DNA of 64,000 nt from Mumia sp. Pv4-285 (GTDB lineage Bacteria > Actinomycetota > Actinomycetes > Propionibacteriales > Nocardioidaceae), in contig NZ_CP162023.1 of the NCBI RefSeq assembly GCF_041320275.1, positions 3,968,001 through 4,032,000 on the forward strand, read 5' to 3'. The translations under genes and the position numbers were made by a program. Below, one piece after another: positions 33,796 through 43,152 of the stretch (the first letter of the stretch is position 1; each line of letters begins with the position of its first letter). Under the pieces are notes generated by a model, which did not search any database, had not been told where the DNA came from, and was given only the letters and a program-made list of their open reading frames with translations.

Positions 33796-35396
33796 CGCGC
33801 CACCAGGACGCCCGGGTTCAGCACACCGGTCGGATCGAGCGTTGCCTTCACAGCGCGCAGGATATCCCTCCCGAGCGGTCCGATCTCCTCGTCGTACGTG
33901 TCGCGGTGGTCGGTGCCGACGCCGTGGTGGTGGCTGATCGCAGCACCGGCGCGTCGGATCGCGGCGTTCGCGGCCGCCTTGGCCTCGGCCCACTGGCCGA
34001 GCGCGTCCTCGCCCTGGGCGCACGCGACCGTGAAGTACAGCGACGCGCCGGTCTCGTACACGTGCGAGACGTGGCAGAGCACGATCGCGGGCGTCCCCTG
34101 CGCTCCCAGCGATGCCTGGACCGCCTCGGTCACGGCGGCCTTGAGGCGTGCGACGTTCGACCACCACGTGACGGTCTCGAGCGTCTCGACGAACGCGCCC
34201 GCGTCGAGCAGCGGGTCGCGCAGGTACGGCCCGTGGAAACGCCCGGTCCGCCACCTCTCGCCCGCGTCGGTCCCGACGGCGACGCCGCCGCACTCCTCGA
34301 TGACGGCGCTGGCGGCGGCGCGCCGGGACGCGACGTCGTCGGGCTCGCCCTCGTACCCGGTGATCGCGAGGCAGCCGGACGCCTCCCCGGTCGGCCCGCC
34401 CGACGGGTCGGAGAGGTTGATCGCGGTCTCCGCCTCGTCGGACAGACGCAGCACGGTCGGCAGCGGGCCGTCCTGCGCGAGCCGCCGGAGGGCCTCGGCG
34501 CCGGACTCGAACGACGGGAACCGCCACCCCTCGAAGACGCGCTCGCGCGGCACGCGGCGCAGCCGGACGGTGACGGACGTGATCACGCCGAACGCTCCTT
34601 CCGAACCGAGCACGAGCTGACGCAGGTCGGGACCCGCCGCGGACTGCGGCGCGGTGCCGATCTCGAGGGTGCCGCGCGGTGTCGCGACGACGAGACCGAC
34701 GACCATGTCGTCGAAGCGCCCGTAGCCGGCCGACGACTGACCGGCCGAGCGCGCCGCCGCGTAACCGCCGATCGAGGCACCCTCGTACGACTGCGGGAAG
34801 TGTCCGAGCGTGTATCCCTCGGCCTGCAGCAGCTCCTCGGCGCGCGGACCGCGCATCCCCGCCTGCAGCGTCGCGGTGCGTGAGACCACGTCGAGCACGA
34901 CCAGGGCGTCCAGGCGGGCGAGGTCGAGCGCGACGACGCCGGCGAACCCGGCGCGGTCGGGGGCGAGCCCGCCCACGACCGACGTGCCACCCGAGTACGG
35001 CACGACGGCGACGTGCGCGTCGGCGCAGACCTGCAGCACGGCGACCACCTCGTCGTGCGAGCCCGGGCGGACGACGAGGTCGGGCGCGTCGCCCGCGTCG
35101 CCCGCACGCATCTTGAGGATGTCGGGCGTCGACCACCCGCGGGTGTGGCGCAGGCGGTCGTGCGCCGCGTCGCTGACGTGGGCCGGCCCGACCGCGGCGG
35201 CCAGCGCCGTACGCGCCTCGTCCGGTACGACGACGTCGGGGAGCGCGACGTCCTGCAGGTCGACCGGCGCCCGGCCCGGCCGGATGCCGAGCGCGTCGAG
35301 GGCTGCCTGGGTCGCTGCGGGGAGCGTGATCGCGTGCTCCGGATTGCCCCACCGGTCCGGTGCGAAGTCCACCACCGGGACGTCCGTCTCAGACAT
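33792..35396 (-). CDS. FAD-linked oxidase, alkyldihydroxyacetonephosphate synthase-like
   Basis: A 534-residue VAO-fold flavoprotein. The FAD-binding half has VVRPGSHDEVVAVLQ, PYSGGTSVVGGL and QSYEGASIGGYAAARSAGQ; the C-terminal half has the SHHHGVGTDHR stretch that in alkyl-DHAP synthase provides the catalytic His run. That enzyme swaps the acyl chain of acyl-DHAP for a fatty alcohol to form the ether bond. Whether this homologue makes ether lipids is open. ATG at 35396 has GGAG six bases upstream. It is divergent from the TetR gene and coupled to the lipid kinase. Confidence 0.9.
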   Translation of the reverse strand: MSETDVPVVDFAPDRWGNPEHAITLPAATQAALDALGIRPGRAPVDLQDVALPDVVVPDEARTALAAAVGPAHVSDAAHDRLRHTRGWSTPDILKMRAGDAGDAPDLVVRPGSHDEVVAVLQVCADAHVAVVPYSGGTSVVGGLAPDRAGFAGVVALDLARLDALVVLDVVSRTATLQAGMRGPRAEELLQAEGYTLGHFPQSYEGASIGGYAAARSAGQSSAGYGRFDDMVVGLVVATPRGTLEIGTAPQSAAGPDLRQLVLGSEGAFGVITSVTVRLRRVPRERVFEGWRFPSFESGAEALRRLAQDGPLPTVLRLSDEAETAINLSDPSGGPTGEASGCLAITGYEGEPDDVASRRAAASAVIEECGGVAVGTDAGERWRTGRFHGPYLRDPLLDAGAFVETLETVTWWSNVARLKAAVTEAVQASLGAQGTPAIVLCHVSHVYETGASLYFTVACAQGEDALGQWAEAKAAANAAIRRAGAAISHHHGVGTDHRDTYDEEIGPLGRDILRAVKATLDPTGVLNPGVLVAR

Positions 35397-35425
35397 TCGC
35401 CGCTCCGTTCTCGACCTGCGTTGTC

Positions 35426-35441
35426 GTGTACAGTTGAACAC
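35426..35441. promoter_or_regulatory. Candidate operator between flavoprotein and TetR genes
   Basis: GTGTACAGTTGAACAC is palindromic at 12 of 16 positions and overlaps TACAGT (35429-35434), a possible -10 box of the TetR gene. It lies in the 48-bp divergent gap, where a TetR regulator typically controls both directions. Confidence 0.4.
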
Positions 35442-35444
35442 ATC

Positions 35445-36110
35445 ATGTCCAAACGTTTCAATGGTGGTGCCGGCTCGGACCTCGAGCGCCTCCGCGCCCG
35501 CCCGGCCGACGCCGGCAACGCCATCCCCGAGGACCGCATCCTCGACGCGGTCGCCGGCGGGCTCCTCGAGCACGGACTCGACCGGCTGACGATGGCCGAG
35601 ATCGCGACCCGCGCGGGCGTCGCCCGAGCGACCCTCTACCGGCGCTGGGAGAACGTACGCTCCGCCGTCGCCGCGCTGCTCACCCGCGAGTGGGTCGCCG
35701 TCATCGCCGAGGCCAACCGTGAGGAGATCACGGTCGGCCGCGACCGCCTCGTCGACGCCGTCGTCCGCACCGTCGCGATGATCCGCGTCCACCCGGTGCA
35801 GCAGGCGATCATCGAGTCCGACCCGGAGTTCCTCGTCCCCTACGTCTTCCAGCGCATGGGCCGCACGAGCACGCACGTCGTCCAGGTGCTCGAGAACGGC
35901 ATCCGCGAGGGGCACGCGGACGGTTCGATCCGCCCTCTCGACGTCGCGCTGCAGGCCCGTACGGTCCTGCTGCTCGCCTGGTCGTTCGTCATCACCGCAC
36001 CCATGGTGACGGGCTCGACCGGTGGCCCCGGGCCCGTCCTCGCCGAGCTCGACGGCCAGCTCGCCGTCGCCCTCGACCGCTACCTCGCTCCCGACCTCTC
36101 CCAGGACTGA
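35445..36110 (+). CDS. TetR family transcriptional regulator
   Basis: A 221-residue TetR protein. The HTH is LTMAEIATRAGVARATLYRRWENVRS near residues 45-70; the remainder is a helical effector domain. The ATG at 35445 lies close behind the dyad at 35426-35441. It is divergent from the flavoprotein-lipid kinase pair and four bases upstream of glpD, so it probably governs this glycerolipid cluster. Confidence 0.9.
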   Translation: MSKRFNGGAGSDLERLRARPADAGNAIPEDRILDAVAGGLLEHGLDRLTMAEIATRAGVARATLYRRWENVRSAVAALLTREWVAVIAEANREEITVGRDRLVDAVVRTVAMIRVHPVQQAIIESDPEFLVPYVFQRMGRTSTHVVQVLENGIREGHADGSIRPLDVALQARTVLLLAWSFVITAPMVTGSTGGPGPVLAELDGQLAVALDRYLAPDLSQD

Positions 36111-36114
36111 CTCG

Positions 36115-37644
36115 ATGCCCTCAGCCTCCTCGTCCCTGAACGCCACGCGACGCGAGCGTGACCTCGACGACCTCGCCGGTGGTGGCGTCGTCGACCTGCT
36201 CGTCGTCGGCGGAGGCGTCACCGGCGCCGGGGTCGCGCTCGACGCGGCGTCGCGCGGGCTCTCCGTGGTCCTGGTGGACAAGCACGACCTGGCCTTCGGC
36301 ACGAGCCGCTGGAGCTCCAAGCTCGTCCACGGCGGCCTGCGCTACCTCGCGACAGGCCACGTCGGCATCGCGTACGAGAGCGCCCACGAACGCGCGATCC
36401 TCATCGAGCGCACGGCTCCCCACCTCGTACGGGCGCTCCCCAACGTCTTCCCGCTCACGGAGTCGGTCAGCCACCGGACGGCAGCGATGATCCGCGCCGG
36501 GCAGCTCGCCGGGGACACCCTGCGCCGCGCGGCCGGGACGTCCAACGCGATCCTCCCGCGCTCCCGACGCGTGTCGGGCATGGAGGTGCGCCGCTACGCG
36601 CCGACCGTTCGGGCGGAAGGACTCCGCGGTGGGCTCGTCTTCTGGGACGGCCAGCTCGTCGACGACGTCCGCCTCGTGGTCGCCCTCGCCCGCACCGCCG
36701 CCTCGCTCGGCGCACGGGTCCTGACCCGTACGGCGGCGGTCGAGGTCAGCGGCACCGGCGCCCTGCTGCGCGACGAGCTGACCGGGTCGACCCTGCAGGT
36801 CGACGCCCGGATGGTCGTCAACGCCGCAGGCGTGTGGGCGGGCACGCTCGCCGACGGCATCACCATGCGCCCCAGCCGCGGCACCCACCTCGTCGTGCGC
36901 GACGAGACGCTCGGCGGTCTGACGGGGGCGCTCAACCTGCCGGTCCCGGGCACCTCCTCCCGTTTCATCCTCGTCCTCCCCGCCGGCGACGGCCGCGTCT
37001 ACATCGGGCTGACCGACGAGGAGGTGCACGGCGAGATCCCCGACGTCCCGACGGCGAGCGAGGACGAGATCACCTTCCTCCTGGAGACGGTCTCGCTGTC
37101 GCTCCAACGCCCGCTCACCCGCGACGACGTCATCGGCACGTTCTCAGGGCTGCGCCCGCTGCTCGACGCCGGCGAGGGCGAGACGTCCGACCTCTCCCGC
37201 AAGCACGTGGTGCTCACCGGCGACGACGGCCTGGTCAGCGTGGTCGGCGGCAAGCTCACGACGTACCGACGGATGGCCGAGGACGCCGTGGACGCCGCGC
37301 TGACCGCGTCCGGCCGCAGCGCAGGGCCCTGCCGTACGACGAACCTGCCGCTCGTCGGCTCCGCGGACCGGGCGACCCTCGGCGGGATCGTCGCACCAGC
37401 CCGACTCGTCGCCCGGTACGGCACCGAGGCCACCGACGTCGTCGCCGAGGCGGGCGGCGACCGGTCGCTGCTCGAGCCCCTCGCACCGCACGTCCCGACC
37501 GTGCCCGCGGAGCTGCGCTGGGCCGTACGCCACGAGGGCGCGCTCGACGTCGACGACCTGCTCGACCGCCGTACGCGCGTCGGCCTGGTCGCCGCCGACC
37601 GTGAGCTCGCGCTCCCCTTCGCCGAGGCCGCCCTCAGCCGGTGA
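36115..37644 (+). CDS. glpD: Glycerol-3-phosphate dehydrogenase (FAD, quinone-linked)
   Basis: A 509-residue FAD enzyme that oxidises glycerol-3-phosphate to DHAP at the membrane and passes electrons to menaquinone. It has the FAD motif [21 protein letters not shown], the GlpD signature [18 protein letters not shown], and [14 protein letters not shown]. Its C-terminal domain is shorter than in E. coli GlpD. ATG at 36115 is four bases after the TetR stop, with AGGA nine bases ahead. The last 11 bases overlap the convergent PLP-enzyme gene. Confidence 0.93.
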   Translation: MPSASSSLNATRRERDLDDLAGGGVVDLLVVGGGVTGAGVALDAASRGLSVVLVDKHDLAFGTSRWSSKLVHGGLRYLATGHVGIAYESAHERAILIERTAPHLVRALPNVFPLTESVSHRTAAMIRAGQLAGDTLRRAAGTSNAILPRSRRVSGMEVRRYAPTVRAEGLRGGLVFWDGQLVDDVRLVVALARTAASLGARVLTRTAAVEVSGTGALLRDELTGSTLQVDARMVVNAAGVWAGTLADGITMRPSRGTHLVVRDETLGGLTGALNLPVPGTSSRFILVLPAGDGRVYIGLTDEEVHGEIPDVPTASEDEITFLLETVSLSLQRPLTRDDVIGTFSGLRPLLDAGEGETSDLSRKHVVLTGDDGLVSVVGGKLTTYRRMAEDAVDAALTASGRSAGPCRTTNLPLVGSADRATLGGIVAPARLVARYGTEATDVVAEAGGDRSLLEPLAPHVPTVPAELRWAVRHEGALDVDDLLDRRTRVGLVAADRELALPFAEAALSR

Positions 37645-38716
37645 AGCGGCCGGTCTCCTCGAGCTCGGCGAGCACGGCCTCGTACGGCGTGAGGTCGAGA
37701 CCGTGCTCGGCGACCCACGCGTCGTCGTAGTACGTCGAGACGTAGCGGTCGCCCGAGTCGCACAGCAGCGTCACCACGCTCCCGGTCTCGCCCGCCGCCC
37801 GCATGCGCTCGATCACGGTCAGCGCACCCCACATGTTCGTGCCCGTGGAGCCGCCGACGCTGCGCCCGAGGCGTCGGCTGCACCAGCGCATCGCGGCGAT
37901 CGACGCGGCGTCGGGAACGCGCACCATGTCGTCGATGACGCCGCCGACGAACGACGGCTCCACGCGCGGGCGGCCGATGCCCTCGATCCGCGAGGCCGCA
38001 CCCGTCGTGTAGTCGGACGTGTCGAGGTCCCACCCGTCGAGGAAGGCCGAGTTCTCCGGATCGGCGACCATCACCCTCGTCACGTGCCGGCGGTAGCGGA
38101 CGTAGCGCCCGATCGTGGCCGACGTCCCACCGGTGCCGGCGCTGACCACGACCCACGCGGGGACGGGGTGCCGCTCCTTCTCGAGCTGCGCGAAGATCGA
38201 CTCGGCGATGTTGTTGTTGCCGCGCCAGTCGGTCGCGCGTTCGGCGAAGGTGAACTGGTCCATGTAGTGGCCGCCGCACTCGCGCGCGAGCCGCGCAGCC
38301 TCGGCGTACATGTCGGGGGCCTCGTCCACGAAGTGGCACCGCCCTCCGTACCACTCGATGAGCGCGATCTTGCGCGCGCTGGTGCTCCGCGGCATCACCG
38401 CGACGAACGGGACGCCGATGAGACGTGCGAAGTACGCCTCGCTGATCGCGGTCGAGCCGCTCGACGCCTCGACGATCGTCGTGCCGGGCCCGACCCAGCC
38501 GTTGCAGAGCGCGTAGAGGAAGAGCGAGCGGGCGAGCCGGTGCTTCAGCGAGCCGGTCGGGTGGATGGACTCGTCCTTCAGGTACAGCTCGATGCCGGGG
38601 CCACCCGGCAGCGGGAAGACGTGCAGGTGCGTGTCCGCGCTCCGGTTGGCGTCGGCGTCGACACGTCGGATCGCCTCATCGACCCAGGAGCGACGCTGCG
38701 GATCCGATCGGGGCAC
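37634..38716 (-). CDS. PLP-dependent cysteine desulfhydrase-like enzyme (Cds1 family)
   Basis: A 360-residue fold-type II PLP enzyme of the cysteine synthase family. The PLP Lys is in [13 protein letters not shown], the substrate loop is [14 protein letters not shown] and the phosphate loop is [14 protein letters not shown]. The C-terminal [14 protein letters not shown] is typical of the branch containing mycobacterial Cds1, which releases H2S, pyruvate and ammonia from cysteine. The GTG start lacks a ribosome site and lies six bases after the DUF4229 gene, so coupling is likely. A cysteine or cystathionine synthase role is possible. Confidence 0.87.
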   Translation of the reverse strand: MPRSDPQRRSWVDEAIRRVDADANRSADTHLHVFPLPGGPGIELYLKDESIHPTGSLKHRLARSLFLYALCNGWVGPGTTIVEASSGSTAISEAYFARLIGVPFVAVMPRSTSARKIALIEWYGGRCHFVDEAPDMYAEAARLARECGGHYMDQFTFAERATDWRGNNNIAESIFAQLEKERHPVPAWVVVSAGTGGTSATIGRYVRYRRHVTRVMVADPENSAFLDGWDLDTSDYTTGAASRIEGIGRPRVEPSFVGGVIDDMVRVPDAASIAAMRWCSRRLGRSVGGSTGTNMWGALTVIERMRAAGETGSVVTLLCDSGDRYVSTYYDDAWVAEHGLDLTPYEAVLAELEETGRFTG

Positions 38717-38722
38717 GAGGGG

Positions 38723-38989
38723 TCAGTCCACGTCCTCGGCGCTGCGGGCCGCCTCGTACCGCTCGTGCATCTTGTCGGCGCGCGCCTTCATCGACAGCGC
38801 CACCTCGTCGCGCATGTGGCGCAGCAGGAACAACGACGCGACCGCGGAGATCGCCAGCGCGATGAGCGCCACCCACAGCCCCGTCACCGAGTTCCACTCG
38901 AGCCAGATCGACGACACCAGGCCGACGACGACGAACGCCACGAGGAAGAATCCGAGCCGGGCGAGGGTGTAACGGAGGAACGCACTCAC
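38723..38989 (-). CDS. DUF4229 small membrane protein
   Basis: An 88-residue protein with two hydrophobic segments (about 5-28 and 36-58) and a charged, helical C-terminal tail, matching the DUF4229 family. Function unknown. TACCCT ends six bases before its GTG, so it is probably leaderless. It is the first gene of a pair with the PLP enzyme. Confidence 0.82.
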   Translation of the reverse strand: MSAFLRYTLARLGFFLVAFVVVGLVSSIWLEWNSVTGLWVALIALAISAVASLFLLRHMRDEVALSMKARADKMHERYEAARSAEDVD

Positions 38990-38995
38990 GCTCCG

Positions 38996-39001
38996 AGGGT
39001 A
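38996..39001 (-). promoter_or_regulatory. -10 box for the leaderless DUF4229 gene
   Basis: TACCCT, six bases, GTG at 38989. Confidence 0.4.
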
Positions 39002-39024
39002 CCCGGAGGCGGCACACGCGACGC

Positions 39025-40623
39025 CTACGGACCGTCGGTCGGGTCGTCCGACGGCGGTGGGGGCAGCGCGTTGCCGTCGTCGGTGGGCTCAGGCGTCTGC
39101 GTCGTCGGCGGCGGCGTGGTCGTCGGAGCCGTCGTCGGCTCGGTCGTCGGCGGCGTGGTCGTCGGAGCCGTCGTCGGCTCGGTCGTCGGCGGCGTGGTCG
39201 TCGGAGCCGTCGTCGGGTCCGTGGTCGGCGGTGTCGTCTCCGTCGGTTCCGACGTCGCCGTCGTGGTCGGCTCGGTCGTCGCTGACGGCGTCACCTCGGA
39301 CGGTGTCGGCGTCGGCGTCGGCGTCGGGTCGTCGGTGGGCCGCTCGGGATCGTCGACGCTGGCCAGCACCAGCCAGACCGCGGCGACGGCAGCCACGACC
39401 ACCAGGGCGACCACGATCCACGGGGCCCTCTTCGCCCACGGCGACGGCTCGGCCGCGGCTGCGGCTCCGGCGCCCTCAGTCGCGTCCCCGGCGCCGGCTG
39501 CGTCCCCGGGGTCGGTTGCGGGGTCCGCGGCGGCGTCGGCAGTCTCGGTCTCGGGACCGACGGCGTCCAGCGGGGCTGTGCCGGGCTCTGCGGCCTGCGC
39601 CGCGCCCGCACCGGCGAGCCCGGCGGCTGCGCCCGCGGCTGCGGCGACCCCTGCACCGCCGACTGCCGCCGCGATCGTGGGGTCGTCCTCGACCGCAGGA
39701 GCACCGACGACCGTGGCGTCGCCTTCAGGGTCGGGCACGGTGACACCCGCAGCCGTCAGGACGGCCGCGACGTCGCGACCGTCACGCACCGCCCGCAGCG
39801 CGGCGGCCGCACCCGCGGCGTCCGGGCGCTCGTCGGGGTCGCGGCGCGTCATCGCCCCGAGCGCGAGCGCCCACCCGTCGCCGAGCTCGGCCGGGATGCG
39901 CGGCGGACGGTGGAGACGGGCGGACAACGTCTCGACCCGGCTGCCCGGGAAGGCCTCCTCCCCCGTCAGCGCCTCGAGCAGCACGAGCCCCAGCGCGTAG
40001 ACGTCGGCCCGCGGACCGACCTCGTCCAGGACGGCCTGCTCCGGGCTCAGGTAGCGCGCCGTGCCGACGAGGAGGTCCGGCGAGGTGAGCCGGGTGCCCT
40101 CGAGGTAGCGGGAGACGCCGAAGTCGGTGAGCTTGACCTGGTACGAACCGTCTCCCTGCTCGACGAGCATCGCGTTGGACGGCTTGATGTCGCGGTGGAC
40201 GACTCCCGCCTCGTGGATGGCGGCGAGCGCATCACCGAGCTGTGCACCGATGTCGGCCACCACCACCGGCGCCATCGCGCCGTCCACCAGCACGCGGCTC
40301 AGCGTCTTGCCGGGGACGAACTCCATGACGAGGTACGGGTTGTCCGAGCTCGGCTGGACGTCGAAGACCGTCACGACGCCGGGGTGCGACACGCCGGCCC
40401 CGATCTTGGCCTCCATCTCGTGCCGGCGCAGCGCGTCCTCGACCTCGACGCCCGCCTCGGCCCGCATCATCTTCACCGCGACCGTGCGCCCGAGGACCTC
40501 GTCCCTGGCCCGGTAGACGTCGGCCATGCCCCCTCGCCCGACGAGTGCCAACAGACGGTAGCGCCCGTCGACGAGCTCGCCGACCCGGTCGTTCGCCGAC
40601 TCCGACATCGAGCGCGGACCCAC
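39025..40623 (-). CDS. Membrane Ser/Thr protein kinase (PknB-like) with Pro/Thr-rich outer tail
   Basis: A 532-residue Hanks-type kinase. The glycine loop is LVGRGGMADVY, the ATP Lys is in VAVKMMRA, the catalytic loop is VVHRDIKPSN, the Mg motif DFG follows, and the activation segment is GTARYLSPEQA. An Ala-rich linker leads to one transmembrane helix (WIVVALVVVAAVAAVWLVLA), then an outer tail of Thr/Pro repeats instead of PASTA domains. GTG at 40623 is used (GAGGAG just upstream); an ATG at 40608 is possible. The outer tail could contact the cell wall. Confidence 0.92.
   Translation of the reverse strand: MGPRSMSESANDRVGELVDGRYRLLALVGRGGMADVYRARDEVLGRTVAVKMMRAEAGVEVEDALRRHEMEAKIGAGVSHPGVVTVFDVQPSSDNPYLVMEFVPGKTLSRVLVDGAMAPVVVADIGAQLGDALAAIHEAGVVHRDIKPSNAMLVEQGDGSYQVKLTDFGVSRYLEGTRLTSPDLLVGTARYLSPEQAVLDEVGPRADVYALGLVLLEALTGEEAFPGSRVETLSARLHRPPRIPAELGDGWALALGAMTRRDPDERPDAAGAAAALRAVRDGRDVAAVLTAAGVTVPDPEGDATVVGAPAVEDDPTIAAAVGGAGVAAAAGAAAGLAGAGAAQAAEPGTAPLDAVGPETETADAAADPATDPGDAAGAGDATEGAGAAAAAEPSPWAKRAPWIVVALVVVAAVAAVWLVLASVDDPERPTDDPTPTPTPTPSEVTPSATTEPTTTATSEPTETTPPTTDPTTAPTTTPPTTEPTTAPTTTPPTTEPTTAPTTTPPPTTQTPEPTDDGNALPPPPSDDPTDGP
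39113..39216. repeat. 39-bp tandem repeat in the kinase tail
   Basis: Three successive units of 39 bp starting at 39113, 39152 and 39191, the last incomplete. Each encodes 13 residues of the pattern TTEPTTAPTTTPP. The copies are nearly identical at DNA level, so the number is likely to vary between strains. Confidence 0.8.
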
Positions 40624-40634
40624 CTCTCCTCGTC

Positions 40635-40666
40635 AGGAGGCCACCGTCGCACGACGATGGCCTCCT
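40635..40666 (-). terminator. Hairpin between ABC permease and kinase genes
   Basis: AGGAGGCCA-c-CGTC-GCAC-GACG-a-TGGCCTCCT forms a stem of 13 pairs with one C-A mismatch. It follows the permease stop by about 55 bases and lies before the kinase ribosome site, so it probably ends the ABC transporter transcript. Confidence 0.6.
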
Positions 40667-40719
40667 CCATTGTGAAGGGTCGATGGGTACGAGGCGAACA
40701 TGACTCCTGGTGGGCGGCG

Positions 40720-43152
40720 TCAGAGCATCGCGATCCCCTCGGCAGGCGCGACACGCGCCGCCCGGCGGGCCGGCAGGACCGATGCGAGCAGCCCCGTCGC
40801 GGTCGCGGCGACGAGCACCACGGCCACCTGAAGCCACGGCACCGTGAACGCGAGGTCGTCGATCAGGCCTTCCGTCAGCGACCGCACCCCGAGCCAGGCG
40901 AACGTCCCGCCGAGGGCGGTCCCGATCACCGCCGCCACCCCCGCCATGAGCAGCGCCTCGGCTGCCATCGTGCCGCGGAGCCCGCGCCGGGTGAGGCCGA
41001 GCGCCCGGAGCAGGGCGTTCTCGCGGGACCGCTCCAGCACGGAGAGGCTGAGCGTCCCCGCCATGCCGACCACCGCGATCAGGACCGCGACGGCCAGCAG
41101 ACCGACTGTGACGGCCAGCATCACGTCCATCTGGAGCGTGATCCAGGACCGCTGCGCCAGGCTCCCTGCGACGGTGGCCCCGACCGGGTCGGCGATCGCG
41201 GCCACGTCCGCGAGGACCTGCTCGCCGGACGCCCCGTCCGCTCCGCGCGCCCACACCGCGCGCGGGGCGACGGTGGCGCCGAGCTCGGCCAGGACGCCCG
41301 GCCCCACCAGGGCGACCTCGCCGAGCGATCCACCCCACCGCGGTCGTACGTCGACCTCGCCGGAGGGAGTCCGCAGGCGCGACGACGCCCCGAACGAGAG
41401 GTCCGCCGCGTCGGCGAGCTCGCCGCCCACGACCAGCTGACCGCTGCGCGGCAGGGCCTGCCCGCCGTGCAGGACCGCGGCAGCCTCCGGACCGACCTCG
41501 AGGACCAGGACACGACGGCCGTCCAGGTCGACGTCGGCTCCCGGCAGCGTCGCGACCGCGTCGACCCCCTCGACGTCGGCGACGCGGTCCTCGACCTCGG
41601 GAGCGAGCGGTGCCTCGGTCGCGACGACCGCCGCGTCGAGGGCGTAGTCGCGGTCGAGCTCGCCGTCGACCGTCGTGCGCAGCGACGCCGTACCGACGAC
41701 CACCATCGTGATGAGGGTGACGCCCACCAGGAGCGCGGTCGCCGTCGACGCCGTACGTCGCGGGTTTCGGACGACGTTCGCGGAGGCGAGCCGCCCCGCG
41801 ACGCCGGTCGATGCGACGACCGGACCGGCGAGCCGGAGCAGGGCCGGCACCACGAGCGGTGCCAGGACCACGACGCCGAGGAACGCCGCCATGCCCCCGG
41901 CGAGCCCGACGACGAGGAGGTCACCCGTCCCGACCACGAGACCTGCCGCGCCCAGCGCGAGCAGTACGGTGCCGAGCACGACGCGGACACGGCCGGGTCG
42001 ACCGGTCAGCCCCGTCGTCTCGTGGGGCCGGAGCGCTTCGAGCGGGGCGACGCGCGCGATGCGTCGCACCGGCAGCACGGTCGCGCCGACCGCGGCGAGG
42101 ACGCCGATGACGAACGGCACGACGACCCCCGCCGGAGTCACCGACACCGCCCCGAGCGCCAGCCCGGACCCCGACGCCTTCAACGCGGCCACCGCACCGA
42201 GCCCGAGCATCCACCCGAGCAGGACGCCGGTCGCCGCCGCTCCTGCCCCGAGCACCACCGACTCGAACCGGAGCGCCCGCACGATCTGGCGGCGTGTGGC
42301 TCCCACGCAGCGCAGCAGCGCGAGCTCGCGGCGGCGTTGAGCCAGGACGATCGTGATGGTGTTGGCGATCACCAGGGTGCCGACGAACGCCGCGATGGCG
42401 GCGAACACGAGGACGAGGCGCTGCAGGACGTCCACGTCCTTGGTCGCCTCCAGGATCGTGGTGTCCACCCAGGAGTCACGGTCGACGACCGTGTGCGTCC
42501 CGCCAGATCCCAGGGCGGTGTCGAGGGATGCCGTGACCGTGTCCATGGAGGCGTCGGCGTCCGTGCGTACCGACACGTCGACCGGCAGCAGCGCGTCGCC
42601 GAGCCGGGACGCGACCGCCTCCGACACGTAGACCGACGCACCTAGCGCGCCACTGGGGCTCCCCGAGAATCCGGTCACGACGACCCGCTCGCCCTCCAGC
42701 TCCGCGACGTCGCCGATCGCGACGCCGTACCGCTCGGCGCTCGACCGCGCCATCATCGCCTCGTCCGGTCGCCGCGGCGCCGTGCCCTCGACGACCTCCT
42801 GCCACCGCAGGTCCGCGTCCGCTGCGAGCGTGCCGACGCTCATCATGCGGGCGCCGGACCCGGCCGCCACGTCGACGTACCCCGTCGCGTTCACGACGGC
42901 GGCGTCCACTCCGTCGACCTCCCGGACCGCTTGCCCGAACCGGTCGGCTTCTCCGCGGTCGTCCGACGACACGTCGACGACGAGGTCGGTACCGGCGTAC
43001 TGCGCCACGACGTCGGCCCGCAGACCGTCACGCGCCGCGCCGCTCAGCGCGTTGACCGCGACCATGAACGCCACCGCCATCACGATCGCGGCGGCCGCCG
43101 TCACGTACCGGCGGGAATGGGCCCGCAGCGAGCCCCACAGGACGGTACGCAT
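40720..43152 (-). CDS. ABC transporter permease (FtsX/MacB family, two FtsX modules)
   Basis: An 810-residue permease with an N-terminal transmembrane helix, a large extracytoplasmic domain (about 45-245), a first FtsX block of three to four helices (about 250-490), a second outer domain and a C-terminal FtsX block ending ARRAARVAPAEGIAML. The layout matches actinobacterial export or signalling MacB-like transporters. Its ATG shares one base with the ATPase stop (TGATG). Substrate unknown; a lipid, peptide or antibiotic is typical. Confidence 0.92.
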   Translation of the reverse strand: MRTVLWGSLRAHSRRYVTAAAAIVMAVAFMVAVNALSGAARDGLRADVVAQYAGTDLVVDVSSDDRGEADRFGQAVREVDGVDAAVVNATGYVDVAAGSGARMMSVGTLAADADLRWQEVVEGTAPRRPDEAMMARSSAERYGVAIGDVAELEGERVVVTGFSGSPSGALGASVYVSEAVASRLGDALLPVDVSVRTDADASMDTVTASLDTALGSGGTHTVVDRDSWVDTTILEATKDVDVLQRLVLVFAAIAAFVGTLVIANTITIVLAQRRRELALLRCVGATRRQIVRALRFESVVLGAGAAATGVLLGWMLGLGAVAALKASGSGLALGAVSVTPAGVVVPFVIGVLAAVGATVLPVRRIARVAPLEALRPHETTGLTGRPGRVRVVLGTVLLALGAAGLVVGTGDLLVVGLAGGMAAFLGVVVLAPLVVPALLRLAGPVVASTGVAGRLASANVVRNPRRTASTATALLVGVTLITMVVVGTASLRTTVDGELDRDYALDAAVVATEAPLAPEVEDRVADVEGVDAVATLPGADVDLDGRRVLVLEVGPEAAAVLHGGQALPRSGQLVVGGELADAADLSFGASSRLRTPSGEVDVRPRWGGSLGEVALVGPGVLAELGATVAPRAVWARGADGASGEQVLADVAAIADPVGATVAGSLAQRSWITLQMDVMLAVTVGLLAVAVLIAVVGMAGTLSLSVLERSRENALLRALGLTRRGLRGTMAAEALLMAGVAAVIGTALGGTFAWLGVRSLTEGLIDDLAFTVPWLQVAVVLVAATATGLLASVLPARRAARVAPAEGIAML

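Noticed and set aside
39060-39300. CRISPR-like array
   Set aside because: The regular 39-bp units have no spacers and encode the Thr/Pro tail of the kinase in frame.
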